Positions 44,224 through 50,516 of a stretch of DNA of 50,516 nucleotides are shown piece after piece; the stretch's first letter is position 1, and each line of letters starts with the position of its first letter. The notes under the pieces are model-generated. The model was not told the origin of the DNA. It did no database searches and saw only the letters and a program-made list of their open reading frames with translations. The translations under genes were made by a program, and so were the position numbers. Origin of the DNA: Brevibacterium rongguiense (GTDB lineage Bacteria; Actinomycetota; Actinomycetes; Actinomycetales; Brevibacteriaceae); the NCBI RefSeq assembly GCF_009857845.1, contig NZ_WWEQ01000021.1, positions 1 through 50,516 of the forward strand. The letters are read 5' to 3'.

Positions 44224-44886
44224 TCAGCTGGCCGCGCTGGCCGTAGCGAGGTCCTCGAAGAGCGCGCGGTTGCACTCGAACGCGGCGCTTGCCTCGGCCA
44301 GGAGGTCTGCGCGCTGCTCGGCCGTCAGCGGCAGGGAGTCGAGCGCTGAGCGGTAGCGGTCCTTGTACGGCTTGAGCTTGCCCAGATGGGAGAAGTCGTA
44401 GAAGGCGCGCCCCTCGTCGATGCCGTAGTGGCGTTGCACCAGCGTCGCGATGATCTGGCCGCCGGACAGGTCGCCCAGGTAACGCGTGTAGTGGTGGGCC
44501 GCGAGCTGCGGTGCATCGAGGCCGCACAGGCGCTCGATGTAGGCGCGGGTGGCGGGCAGCGGCGAGGGATCGGCTGCGCCGCCGGTCAGCGCGGCCCAGT
44601 CGGCCTCGAGGGCCGCCGTGCGCTCCAATGCGGGGTCGGCCAGCGGCGCGAGCGCCGGATCCGTTCGGTGAGCGCTCACCGCGGCTTCGAGCTCGCGGTA
44701 GATGAGGAGCAGCTGGCCGGTCAGCGTCGTGTAGGCCGCGCGGTCCAGGTGCCCGCCCATGAGCTGGGACATGAAGCTGGAGTTCTCCGTCTCGTCGTGC
44801 GCCTGGGCGGTGGCCGTTTTGATCGCGGTGCTGAGCGGCGCCTCTGCGTCGTCGGGCCGGGCCTCGGTGTGCTCTGCGGTCATCAT
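44224..44886 (-). CDS. hmuO: Heme oxygenase (biliverdin-producing)
   Basis: A 220-residue all-helical enzyme that opens heme to biliverdin, CO and iron. The proximal heme ligand is H30 in 'TAQAHDETENSSFM'; the distal helix motif 'RYLGDLSGGQIIATL' is intact. Two ATGs in tandem (44886, 44883) serve as start. The family resembles corynebacterial HmuO. No heme uptake genes are adjacent, but the siderophore operon lies 3 kb away. An inverted repeat upstream (44920-44937) is a candidate operator; no DtxR-type box was found. Confidence 0.95.
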   Translation of the reverse strand: MMTAEHTEARPDDAEAPLSTAIKTATAQAHDETENSSFMSQLMGGHLDRAAYTTLTGQLLLIYRELEAAVSAHRTDPALAPLADPALERTAALEADWAALTGGAADPSPLPATRAYIERLCGLDAPQLAAHHYTRYLGDLSGGQIIATLVQRHYGIDEGRAFYDFSHLGKLKPYKDRYRSALDSLPLTAEQRADLLAEASAAFECNRALFEDLATASAAS

Positions 44887-44919
44887 GGGCCCATCCTCGC
44901 GCGCGGGCGGCGCGCGCGG

Positions 44920-44937
44920 ATCAACCAAAGGGTTGAT
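44920..44937. promoter_or_regulatory. Inverted-repeat operator candidate upstream of heme oxygenase
   Basis: ATCAACC-N4-GGTTGAT (7-bp perfect arms), 34 bases before the heme oxygenase start and also upstream of ychF. The symmetry and length fit a TetR-, GntR- or MarR-type regulator; the regulator is not in the window. Confidence 0.45.
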
Positions 44938-45081
44938 TTCGCCGTTTGGTCGTCTCAGTAGTTCACCTGGGCGGGTGCCCACCGCGCCCGAGGCGCGCCG
45001 GCCGGCGTGCGCACGCGGCCCGGCCCGTGCCTCGGCGGCGGTGGCGGGGCGCCCGGGTTCGTGCAGGGCCCGCGCACTCAC

Positions 45082-45087
45082 TAGACT
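45082..45087 (+). promoter_or_regulatory. -10 element for leaderless ychF transcript
   Basis: TAGACT, six bases before GTG 45094, matching the ispH arrangement exactly. Confidence 0.5.
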
Positions 45088-45093
45088 GGCGGC

Positions 45094-46179
45094 GTGGCTT
45101 TGACTATCGGAATCGTCGGACTGCCCAACGTCGGCAAGTCCACCATGTTCAACGCTCTGACGAAGAACCAGGTGCTCGCAGCGAACTACCCGTTCGCCAC
45201 GATCGAGCCCAATGTGGGCGTCGTCGAGCTGCCGGATGCGCGCCTAGGCAGGCTCGCGGAGATCTACTCGTCGGAGAAGATCATCCCGGCGGCGGTGAGC
45301 TTCGTCGACATCGCGGGGATTGTGCGCGGTGCGAGCGAGGGGGAGGGGCTGGGCAACCAGTTCCTCGCCAACATCCGCGAGGCCGATGCGATCTGCCAGG
45401 TGATCCGCGGGTTTGCCGACGGCGACGTCGTCCACGTGGACGGCAAGGTCAGCCCGGCCGATGACATCGACACGATCAACACCGAGCTCATCCTCGCGGA
45501 CCTGCAGACGCTGGAGAAGGCGATGCCGCGGGTGGAGAAGGAAGTCAAGCAGAAGCGCTCGGAGCCTGCGGTGCTTGAGGCCATGCAGAAGGCCGTCGAG
45601 GTGCTCGAGGCCGGCACGACGCTCTACCAGGCGATGCAGCGCGACGGCTTCGACGCCGAGCCGCTGCGCGAGCTGCAGCTCATGACGACCAAGCCGTTCC
45701 TCTACGTCTTCAATGTCGATGACGACGTGCTGGCCGACGAGGCGAAGAAGGACGAGCTGCGCGCCCTCGTGGCGCCGGTCGAGGCGATCTTCCTGGACGC
45801 GAAGTTCGAGTCCGAGTTGGCGGAGCTCGACGATGAGTCGGCCGCCGAGATGCTGGAGCTCTCCGAGCAGGACGAGGCGGGCCTCGACCAGCTGGCCCGC
45901 GTGGGCTTTGCGACGCTGGGGCTGCAGACGTACCTGACGGCCGGGCCGAAGGAATCCCGCGCGTGGACCATTCCGCAGGGCGCGACCGCCCCGCAGGCGG
46001 CCGGCGTCATCCACACGGACTTCGAGAAGGGCTTCATCAAGGCCGAGATCGTCTCGTTCTCCGATCTGGACGAGTTCGGCTCGATGGCAGAGGCCCGCGC
46101 GCACGGCAAGGTGCGCATGGAGGGCAAGGACTACGTCATGCGGGACGGGGATGTGGTCGAATGGAGGTTCGCGCTCTAA
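45094..46179 (+). CDS. ychF: Redox-responsive ATPase YchF (OLA1 family)
   Basis: A 361-residue Obg-related P-loop protein. G1 'GLPNVGKST' (9-17), G3-like '[22 protein letters not shown]' in pieces (e.g. 'DIAGIVRGA'), G4 'NVDDD' in place of NKxD (consistent with ATP preference), a coiled coil (about 130-190) and a C-terminal TGS domain ('[29 protein letters not shown]'; key part 'HTDFEKGFI'). YchF binds ribosomes and affects stress responses. It is the last gene of the conserved core (Rv1112 counterpart); accessory DNA starts just beyond its stop. Confidence 0.97.
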   Translation: MALTIGIVGLPNVGKSTMFNALTKNQVLAANYPFATIEPNVGVVELPDARLGRLAEIYSSEKIIPAAVSFVDIAGIVRGASEGEGLGNQFLANIREADAICQVIRGFADGDVVHVDGKVSPADDIDTINTELILADLQTLEKAMPRVEKEVKQKRSEPAVLEAMQKAVEVLEAGTTLYQAMQRDGFDAEPLRELQLMTTKPFLYVFNVDDDVLADEAKKDELRALVAPVEAIFLDAKFESELAELDDESAAEMLELSEQDEAGLDQLARVGFATLGLQTYLTAGPKESRAWTIPQGATAPQAAGVIHTDFEKGFIKAEIVSFSDLDEFGSMAEARAHGKVRMEGKDYVMRDGDVVEWRFAL

Positions 46180-46244
46180 CGTTTGCCGGCAGCCGCGGCG
46201 CGTCTTGCCGGACGCGGAGGTTGACTGGTTCAGCATCGTCGGTG

Positions 46245-46274
46245 TTGCCCGCGAGGGGCGCACTTGTGTAGACT
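46245..46274 (+). promoter_or_regulatory. Promoter for the RNA and abiF-like gene
   Basis: TTGCCC (46245-46250), 18-bp spacer, then extended -10 TGTAGACT (hexamer 46269-46274). The start point would be near 46281, six bases before the stem-loop at 46287. The hexamer equals that of host genes, so host RNA polymerase can use it. Confidence 0.5.
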
Positions 46275-46280
46275 CGAGCC

Positions 46281-46359
46281 AACACGACAGGCTCGCTTCT
46301 CTAGATGAGACGCGGGTCTGTTCTCTTTCTACCCCCAGTGCCGGGGACGCCGGGATGAC
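46281..46359 (+). ncRNA. Structured leader RNA upstream of the abiF-like gene (abiF-RNA-like)
   Basis: The 79 bases before the ATG fold into a strong hairpin. Bases 46287-46296 pair with 46312-46321 (10 bp, two of them G-U), one T-C mismatch, then 46298-46301 pair with 46307-46310, loop TAGAT. A pyrimidine-rich linker (46321-46331) and a second small stem CCCC/GGGG (46333-46336, 46343-46346) follow. A conserved RNA motif upstream of abiF genes has been described by comparative genomics, and RNA partners of AbiF-type HEPN proteins have been reported. I infer this is one; I could not compare to a covariance model. Confidence 0.6.
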
Positions 46360-47898
46360 ATGCACGGGACGACCCCCGACAGCACGTACGCCAAGCCGTT
46401 CCTTACGGTTCCCGAACAGATCCGCAGGCTGCGCGGGCGCGGCATGGCCTGCGGTGACGACATCTTCGCGGCCGACATCCTGGAGCGTTACGGTTACTAC
46501 CGGCTCTCGGGCTACTGGCACCTTTATCGCGACCGGCCTGCGCCTCCCGAGCCCCGGTTCGACGAGGAGGGGCGCGAAATTCGCTTGGACACGTTCGTAC
46601 CAGGCACCGGGCTCGCTCACGTGGTCTCCCTGTACGATTTCGACCACGAGCTTCGCGTGCGCCTGAGCGACATCCTCAGCATCATCGAGACGTCCTTCAG
46701 GTTCTTCATCGGCCACCGGCTCGGCAAGGTCGATGCGTTCGCGCACCGGAACCCTTGGGCACTCGGCGCTATGCGACAGGAACATGCTGGTACGCCGCCC
46801 GAGCCGACTACCGCATACCGGGAGTGGCTCGAAGAGTACGAACGTCACGAGAAGCGCGCCCGGGGCGACTTCGTCGTGCACTTTCGCGAGCAGTACGGCC
46901 CCCACCTGCCCATCTGGGTGGCTACGGAGGTGATGTCCTTTGGCGTGCTCAGCAGTCTCTACGACCTCATGCCACAGTCCGACCAGGAGATCCTCGCAGC
47001 GCGATTCCAGGTTTCGACAGCTGACGGTCGCGGAGACCGTGGGGCTCTCGGGAACTGGCTTAACAACCTCAGGAACGTACGGAATATCTGCGCACATTAC
47101 GGCCGTCTGTGGAACCGCGCGTTCGACGTGCTCATCGACGCGCCGGGGCAGTCGCGCCGAGACGCTGCTGATCTGCTTGCGCCACTCGTGGATGGACGGA
47201 CGAACAACAGGCTCTACGGCGTGTTGCTCATCATGCGTCACCTCCTGCTGAGTATCGCCCCAGAGCGGAACCGTGTCGTTGACCTGGCCGACTTCATCGA
47301 GGAGCAGTCGCGGGCGATCGGCTTCAGCATGGAGCAGCTCGGATTCCCGGACGACTGGCGGAGCAACCTGATCTGGGACCGAGGATTCGCGCTCGGGCGA
47401 TCGTCGATGCTGGCCGCCAGCCTGCTCGACCGCGCCAACTGCATGACCGCCGCCGAGACTCGTGAGTCGTTGACGGAAGCGGAAGTGATCGATGAGGAGC
47501 GGACTCGGACCCCGACGCAGGCAGCGAGAGCGAAGAAGGCCGCGCAGCGCAGCTTGCTACGGACCTATCTCAAGTACGGGGTCGTGATCGAGATAGAGCT
47601 CGGGCAGACCAGGCACTACCCAGGCTTCCAGTTCCGAGATGGGAAGATCATCGACGCCCTCGCAGAGATCAACAAGGAGCTTGCCGCCAGATGCGTCGGA
47701 GCAGATCCTGCCCGTGTTGCTGCAGCGCTCTTGGACTGGTGGCAGACGCCCCACCCAGACCTACCGGAAGGTGCGGACGGTGCGACTCTGTCGCCGCTCG
47801 ACCTGCTGGAATCAGTGCCGGAGGCTTCATTCGAAAGGGTAGTCCGCGAAGCTAGTGCGACTGATAGCTTCGTCTCTCCTGACGGAGTCGTCAGGTAG
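46360..47898 (+). CDS. AbiF/AbiD-like HEPN defence protein with a C-terminal Xre/MbcA/ParS-like domain
   Basis: A 512-residue protein from ATG 46360. The Abi_2 region (about 10-330) has 'PEQIRRLRGRGM' (18-29), the hallmark 'YGYYRLSGYW' (44-53) and the HEPN ribonuclease motif R-x4-H as 'RNICAH' (241-246) in 'NNLRNVRNICAHYGRLWNR'. Abi_2 proteins usually end near here. The extra C-terminal part (about 385-505) reads 'RHYPGFQFRDGKIIDALAEI' (418-437), then 'DPARVAAALLDWWQTPHPDL' and 'LSPLDLLESVP'. This is the pattern of the Xre/MbcA/ParS (DUF2384) toxin-binding domain of antitoxins. A structured RNA precedes the gene. Composition is less GC-rich than the core, suggesting transfer. Abortive infection by RNA cleavage is the inferred role. 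Confidence 0.85.
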   Translation: MHGTTPDSTYAKPFLTVPEQIRRLRGRGMACGDDIFAADILERYGYYRLSGYWHLYRDRPAPPEPRFDEEGREIRLDTFVPGTGLAHVVSLYDFDHELRVRLSDILSIIETSFRFFIGHRLGKVDAFAHRNPWALGAMRQEHAGTPPEPTTAYREWLEEYERHEKRARGDFVVHFREQYGPHLPIWVATEVMSFGVLSSLYDLMPQSDQEILAARFQVSTADGRGDRGALGNWLNNLRNVRNICAHYGRLWNRAFDVLIDAPGQSRRDAADLLAPLVDGRTNNRLYGVLLIMRHLLLSIAPERNRVVDLADFIEEQSRAIGFSMEQLGFPDDWRSNLIWDRGFALGRSSMLAASLLDRANCMTAAETRESLTEAEVIDEERTRTPTQAARAKKAAQRSLLRTYLKYGVVIEIELGQTRHYPGFQFRDGKIIDALAEINKELAARCVGADPARVAAALLDWWQTPHPDLPEGADGATLSPLDLLESVPEASFERVVREASATDSFVSPDGVVR

Positions 47899-47907
47899 GC
47901 CGGACCC

Positions 47908-48410
47908 TCACCCGCGTGGGGCGACGACCGTTCCTAACCGTGGTGACGTGGTGGAGTTTCGGTTTAACGTGTATTCCGGCTCCCGCGCCTGCCGTAACCT
48001 GCCGACAGTATGGTCGATAGTGGCGACGGTTGACCCCCAGTCCGCGCCGATCTCCTTCTCGAGTTTCTCGGCGTTCTCTATAAAAATCGCAGATTCTTGC
48101 GTCCTCCTGCGGGCGGGTAGCGGTCTGGGAATAGCTCATGCCATCCTTGCGCGGCGCACTCGCTTCGCAGGAGATCGAGTAGGCCGCGGGCGCCAGGCTG
48201 CTGGGTCGGACGGCTGAGGCTCACCTGTATCCGGTCGTGGGGGCGCGATCTCGGGTAAGCGGCCGGCCACTCATCCCAGCGGCAGGTGGATCCAGTCGGT
48301 GGGCTCACCTTGCCGCGTCGGTGGTCCGCAGCTTGACGTAAAGAAACGGATTCAGCCCGGCACCTTGTCTCGTTCATAGTCTGCTAATCGTCTAGTTAAA
48401 ATCCTGCTCC
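47908..48410 (-). pseudogene. Decayed gene of unknown family, at least four frameshifts
   Basis: The 527-base gap between the abiF-like and AAA genes holds minus-strand coding remnants that join across frames: 'RLADYERDKVPG', then 'LNPFLYVKLRTTDAAR', 'GEPTDWIHLPLG', then 'WDEWPAAYPRSRPHDRIQ' through 'PDRYPPAGGRKNLRF', then 'FIENAEKLEKEIGADW' to 'GRLRQAREPEYTLN'. Shifts fall near 48355, 48307, 48275 and in a T5 run (48082-48086 on the plus strand). No intact start is visible. Each piece is ordinary protein-like sequence with good codon use, so this is a broken gene, not random. I do not recognise the family. Confidence 0.65.
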
Positions 48411-48413
48411 TTG

Positions 48414-48419
48414 TATAGT
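48414..48419 (+). promoter_or_regulatory. -10 element for the AAA/DUF4143 gene
   Basis: TATAGT, six bases before ATG 48426, in the AT-rich stretch 48380-48425. It gives a leaderless transcript like several core genes. Confidence 0.5.
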
Positions 48420-48425
48420 TATCGC

Positions 48426-49694
48426 ATGTCGTACACGCGCAGGATCATCGATCAGGAACTGGACGACCTCTTTGCGGAGGTGGCTGCCCTTACGCTGGAC
48501 GGGGCCAAGGCAGTCGGCAAGACGACGACGGGTGAACAGCGGGTTCAGGGCTTGGTGAGATTGGACTCGAAGGCCGTTCGTGGCCCTGTCGCTGCTGAGC
48601 CCGAGATCGTGCTCAGGCGCCCCCGCCCGCTGCTCATCGATGAGTGGCAGAAAGTGCCGGAGGTCTGGGACGTCATCCGGCGAGCAGTGGACGACGATTC
48701 CTCGGGTGGTCAGTTCCTCCTCGCGGGAAGTGCCAGCCCTCAAGGCGAGGCGACGCAGCACTCCGGAGCTGGACGGATCGGTCGGCTCCGGATGCGGCCT
48801 ATGACGCTCTCGGAACGAGCCGTCGTCGAGCCGACTGTGAGTCTGTTGGAGTTGCTTCATGGGCGCGCGGACGTGCAAGGCGAATCGCCTATGGCCCTGC
48901 CCGACTACGTCGAGGAGATCGTCGCCTCCGGGTTCCCCGCGATGCGGGTCCTGAGTCGTCGAGCGCGACGGTTTCAACTCGACTCCTACCTGCGCAACGC
49001 TGTGGAACATGACGTGCCCGAGCAGGGGTTGGCCGTCCGTCGGCCAGAGGCGATGATGGCATGGCTACGCGCCTACGCATCGGCCAGCTCCAGCACGGCG
49101 AGCTACTCCCAGATCCTCGACGCGGCGACGCCGGGCCACAGCGAGAAGCCTGCTCGCGCGACCGCGGAGTCCTACCGTCAAGTACTGGCCTCGCTGTGGT
49201 TACTCGACCCGGTGCAGGCCTGGGCTCCGGCGGGGAGTCCGATGGCCCGGTTGGGGCAAGCGCCCAAGCACCACTTGGCAGATCCCGCCCTTGCAGCCAG
49301 GCTCTTGGGGCTGGACGTCGATGCGCTGCTCGGGGGTGACGGGCATCCGCTGCGCCCGGAGTCCGGCTCGATGCTGGGCATGTTGTTTGAGTCGCTGACC
49401 ACTTTGTGCGTCCGTGTGGCGGCCCAGGCCGCAGAAACCGAAGTGGCGCACCTGAGGACGCGCAATGGCGATCACGAGGTCGATCTGGTGATCGTCCGGC
49501 CCGACGGTGGTGTGGTGGGCGTGGAGGTCAAGCTTGCGGGGGCCGTTGGCGCCACGGACGGGAAGCACCTGCGGTGGCTGCGCGAGCAGGTGGGTCCGCG
49601 CTTCATTGACGGTCTGATCGTCACGACGGGGCCGATGGCGTACCGCCGGCCCGACGGGCTCGGGGTGGTGCCACTTGCCCTGCTCGGTCCGTAA
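48426..49694 (+). CDS. AAA ATPase with C-terminal DUF4143 domain
   Basis: A 422-residue protein; ATG 48426 is preferred to 48411 because the -10 TATAGT lies between them. The N-terminal P-loop domain has 'DGAKAVGKTTT' (Walker A, 25-35) and 'PLLIDEWQKVPEVWD' (Walker B, 68-82), then 'LLAGSASPQG' (sensor) and 'RMRPMTLSER'. The C-terminal DUF4143 part carries a PD-(D/E)xK-like pattern 'HEVDLVIVRPDGGVVGVEVK' (about 353-372). Proteins of this type are widespread on islands and in defence neighbourhoods, with little known of their biochemistry. GKT is intact, so ATP binding is likely. Confidence 0.9.
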   Translation: MSYTRRIIDQELDDLFAEVAALTLDGAKAVGKTTTGEQRVQGLVRLDSKAVRGPVAAEPEIVLRRPRPLLIDEWQKVPEVWDVIRRAVDDDSSGGQFLLAGSASPQGEATQHSGAGRIGRLRMRPMTLSERAVVEPTVSLLELLHGRADVQGESPMALPDYVEEIVASGFPAMRVLSRRARRFQLDSYLRNAVEHDVPEQGLAVRRPEAMMAWLRAYASASSSTASYSQILDAATPGHSEKPARATAESYRQVLASLWLLDPVQAWAPAGSPMARLGQAPKHHLADPALAARLLGLDVDALLGGDGHPLRPESGSMLGMLFESLTTLCVRVAAQAAETEVAHLRTRNGDHEVDLVIVRPDGGVVGVEVKLAGAVGATDGKHLRWLREQVGPRFIDGLIVTTGPMAYRRPDGLGVVPLALLGP

Positions 49695-49757
49695 TGGAGC
49701 CCATCAGGCCCGCAGTCGAACCGATGCGAGGCGGCAAGGCAATGCGGTGGAGTCCCG

Positions 49758-49795
49758 CGTTAACGTCTAGCGTTATTAACGCTGAGCGTTATACC
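49758..49795 (+). promoter_or_regulatory. Operator and promoter of higBA
   Basis: CGTTAACG (49758-49765), the perfect repeat AGCGTTA-T-TAACGCT (49769-49783) and a further half-site AGCGTTA (49785-49791) give five GTTA half-sites. The last one overlaps the -10 TATACC (49790-49795). GTG 49804 follows after eight bases, so the mRNA is probably leaderless. HigA antitoxins repress by binding such palindromes. Confidence 0.65.
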
Positions 49796-49803
49796 CTTGT
49801 GGG

Positions 49804-50085
49804 GTGGTCAGATCGTTCGGCAGCAACGACACCGAGCGGATCTGGCATGAGCAGTATGTGAGGCGCGTCGATCGGATAGTGCAGCGGACCGTGCTACGCA
49901 AGCTCGAGTCGATCCATGCGGCGAAGGACGTTGAGGACCTTCGGATCCCGCCGGGCAACCGATTGGAGCGGTTCACGGGAGACCGTCGCGGACAGCTCAG
50001 CATCCGCGTGAACGCACAACGGCGACTCTGTTTCGTCTGGAGCGATGGAGGTGCGGAAGATGTCGAACTCGTTGACTACCACTGA
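49804..50085 (+). CDS. higB: HigB-type toxin (RelE/ParE superfamily)
   Basis: A 93-residue protein from GTG 49804. The RelE-like fold shows in 'VLRKLESIHAAKDVEDLRIPPGNRLERF' (e.g. 'LRIPPGNRLE') and the C-terminal strand 'QLSIRVNAQRRLCFVWSD', typical of HigB/YoeB-type mRNA interferases that cut messages on the ribosome. It precedes its antitoxin gene and overlaps it by 26 bases; toxin-first order is the HigBA rule. The multi-half-site operator lies just upstream. Confidence 0.93.
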   Translation: MVRSFGSNDTERIWHEQYVRRVDRIVQRTVLRKLESIHAAKDVEDLRIPPGNRLERFTGDRRGQLSIRVNAQRRLCFVWSDGGAEDVELVDYH

Positions 50086-50380
50086 GACTGACCGGATCAA
50101 GCCGATCCACCCGGGAGAGATCCTGCTGGAGGACTTCATCGAGGGCTTTGGAATCACGCAGAACAAGCTCGCTGTCTCCATCGAGGTCCCGCCCCGTCGG
50201 ATCAATGAGATCGTGCACGGCAAGAGGGGGATTACCGCGGACACCGCGATCCGGCTAGCGCGATACTTCGGCACCTCCGACGAGTTCTGGATGAACCTGC
50301 AGTCGAACTATGAACTGAGGGTCGAGCGGCGCGCAATGCGCGACAAGGTCGCGGCGATCACGCCGCTGACGGCCGCGTGA
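50060..50380 (+). CDS. higA: HigA-type antitoxin (Xre-family HTH)
   Basis: A 106-residue protein; ATG 50060 has GGAGG eight bases upstream and is preferred to ATG 50045. It opens with 'IKPIHPGEILLEDFIEGFGITQNKLA' (HigA hallmark 'HPGEILLEDF'), then the HTH 'SIEVPPRRINEIVHGKRGITADTA' and 'LARYFGTSDEFWMNLQ'. HigA binds and neutralises HigB and represses the operon. The stop is followed within a few bases by the end of an insertion sequence; the reading frame itself appears complete. Confidence 0.94.
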   Translation: MSNSLTTTETDRIKPIHPGEILLEDFIEGFGITQNKLAVSIEVPPRRINEIVHGKRGITADTAIRLARYFGTSDEFWMNLQSNYELRVERRAMRDKVAAITPLTAA

Positions 50381-50422
50381 ACGGTCAACTGGGACTGATG
50401 CACGATCAGGTGTCAGCTTGGT

Positions 50423-50516
50423 TTAGGCCGCCAGGGTGACGGTCGGGTTCATGATGGTCTCGTATTCGATGGGGGTCAATCGGCCCAGGCGGGCCTGACG
50501 CCGGCGGCGGTGGTAG
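50423..50516 (-). mobile_element. IS3-family transposase, C-terminal end (element runs off the window)
   Basis: The last 30 codons and stop of a transposase: 'YHRRRRQARLGRLTPIEYET' and 'IMNPTVTLAA' ending at 50423. 'RRRQ.RLGRLTP.EYE' is the usual C-terminus of IS3-family OrfB (DDE integrase type). The about 40 bases between its stop and higA (50381-50422) probably hold the terminal repeat of the element (for example GTCAACTGGGACTGATGC), which cannot be confirmed without the other end. Confidence 0.85.

Noticed and set aside
48078..48377. A 99-codon intact small gene on the minus strand
   Set aside because: Its protein-like part continues on both sides in other frames, so it is one piece of a frameshifted remnant.

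Overview
The window is high-GC actinobacterial DNA. The evidence is a WhiB1-type protein (10859-11107), mycothiol S-conjugate amidase Mca (20219-21292), a PdtaS-type histidine kinase, the ~180 kDa NAD-glutamate dehydrogenase, many GTG starts and apparently leaderless genes. Gene order supports this. greA, DUF4307, mca, hypothetical, hemolysin III, Z-prenyl synthase, PIN-PhoH, fumC, glpX, DUF4245, xseB, xseA, ispH and ychF follow the order of the Mycobacterium tuberculosis Rv1080c-Rv1112 interval, and pdtaS/whiB1 are neighbours there too. The host is probably a Micrococcales-type actinobacterium (Brevibacterium-like is a guess), not a mycobacterium.

Layout. 1-4.3 kb: a truncated membrane gene, a BldC-like HTH gene and an overlapping SAF / CpaE-like / DUF6912-like set. 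4.4-11.1 kb: NAD-glutamate dehydrogenase, PdtaS and WhiB1. 11.4-17.3 kb: gamma carbonic anhydrase, LpdA, the biotin carboxylase/BCCP subunit, Maf and an SGNH hydrolase. 17.4-32.3 kb: the conserved housekeeping run (transcript cleavage, mycothiol detoxification, prenyl synthesis, fumarase, FBPase, exonuclease VII, IspH). 32.5-35.4 kb: an APC permease broken by one missing base, then RmuC. 35.5-41.6 kb: an iron-siderophore uptake operon behind a DtxR/IdeR-like box. Its first gene fuses a siderophore-interacting reductase to an O-methyltransferase-like half, followed by two permeases, an ATPase and a binding lipoprotein. 41.7-46.2 kb: HhH-GPD glycosylase-like protein, LLM flavoprotein, phosphoribosyltransferase, heme oxygenase and YchF.

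Right after ychF (46.2 kb to the end) base composition drops and accessory genes begin. They are an AbiF-type HEPN protein with a strong stem-loop RNA just upstream and an unexpected C-terminal Xre/MbcA/ParS-like domain, a multiply frameshifted gene remnant, an AAA/DUF4143 ATPase, a higBA toxin-antitoxin pair with a multi-half-site operator, and the 3' end of an IS3-family transposase at the window edge. This defence/mobile island is the most interesting part. The AbiF RNA-plus-fusion locus is the best candidate for an undescribed system.

Many genes share one start architecture: a -10 hexamer (TAGACT or CACAAT) followed after exactly 6-7 nt by the start codon, which implies leaderless mRNAs. 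No rRNA, tRNA or CRISPR array was seen.
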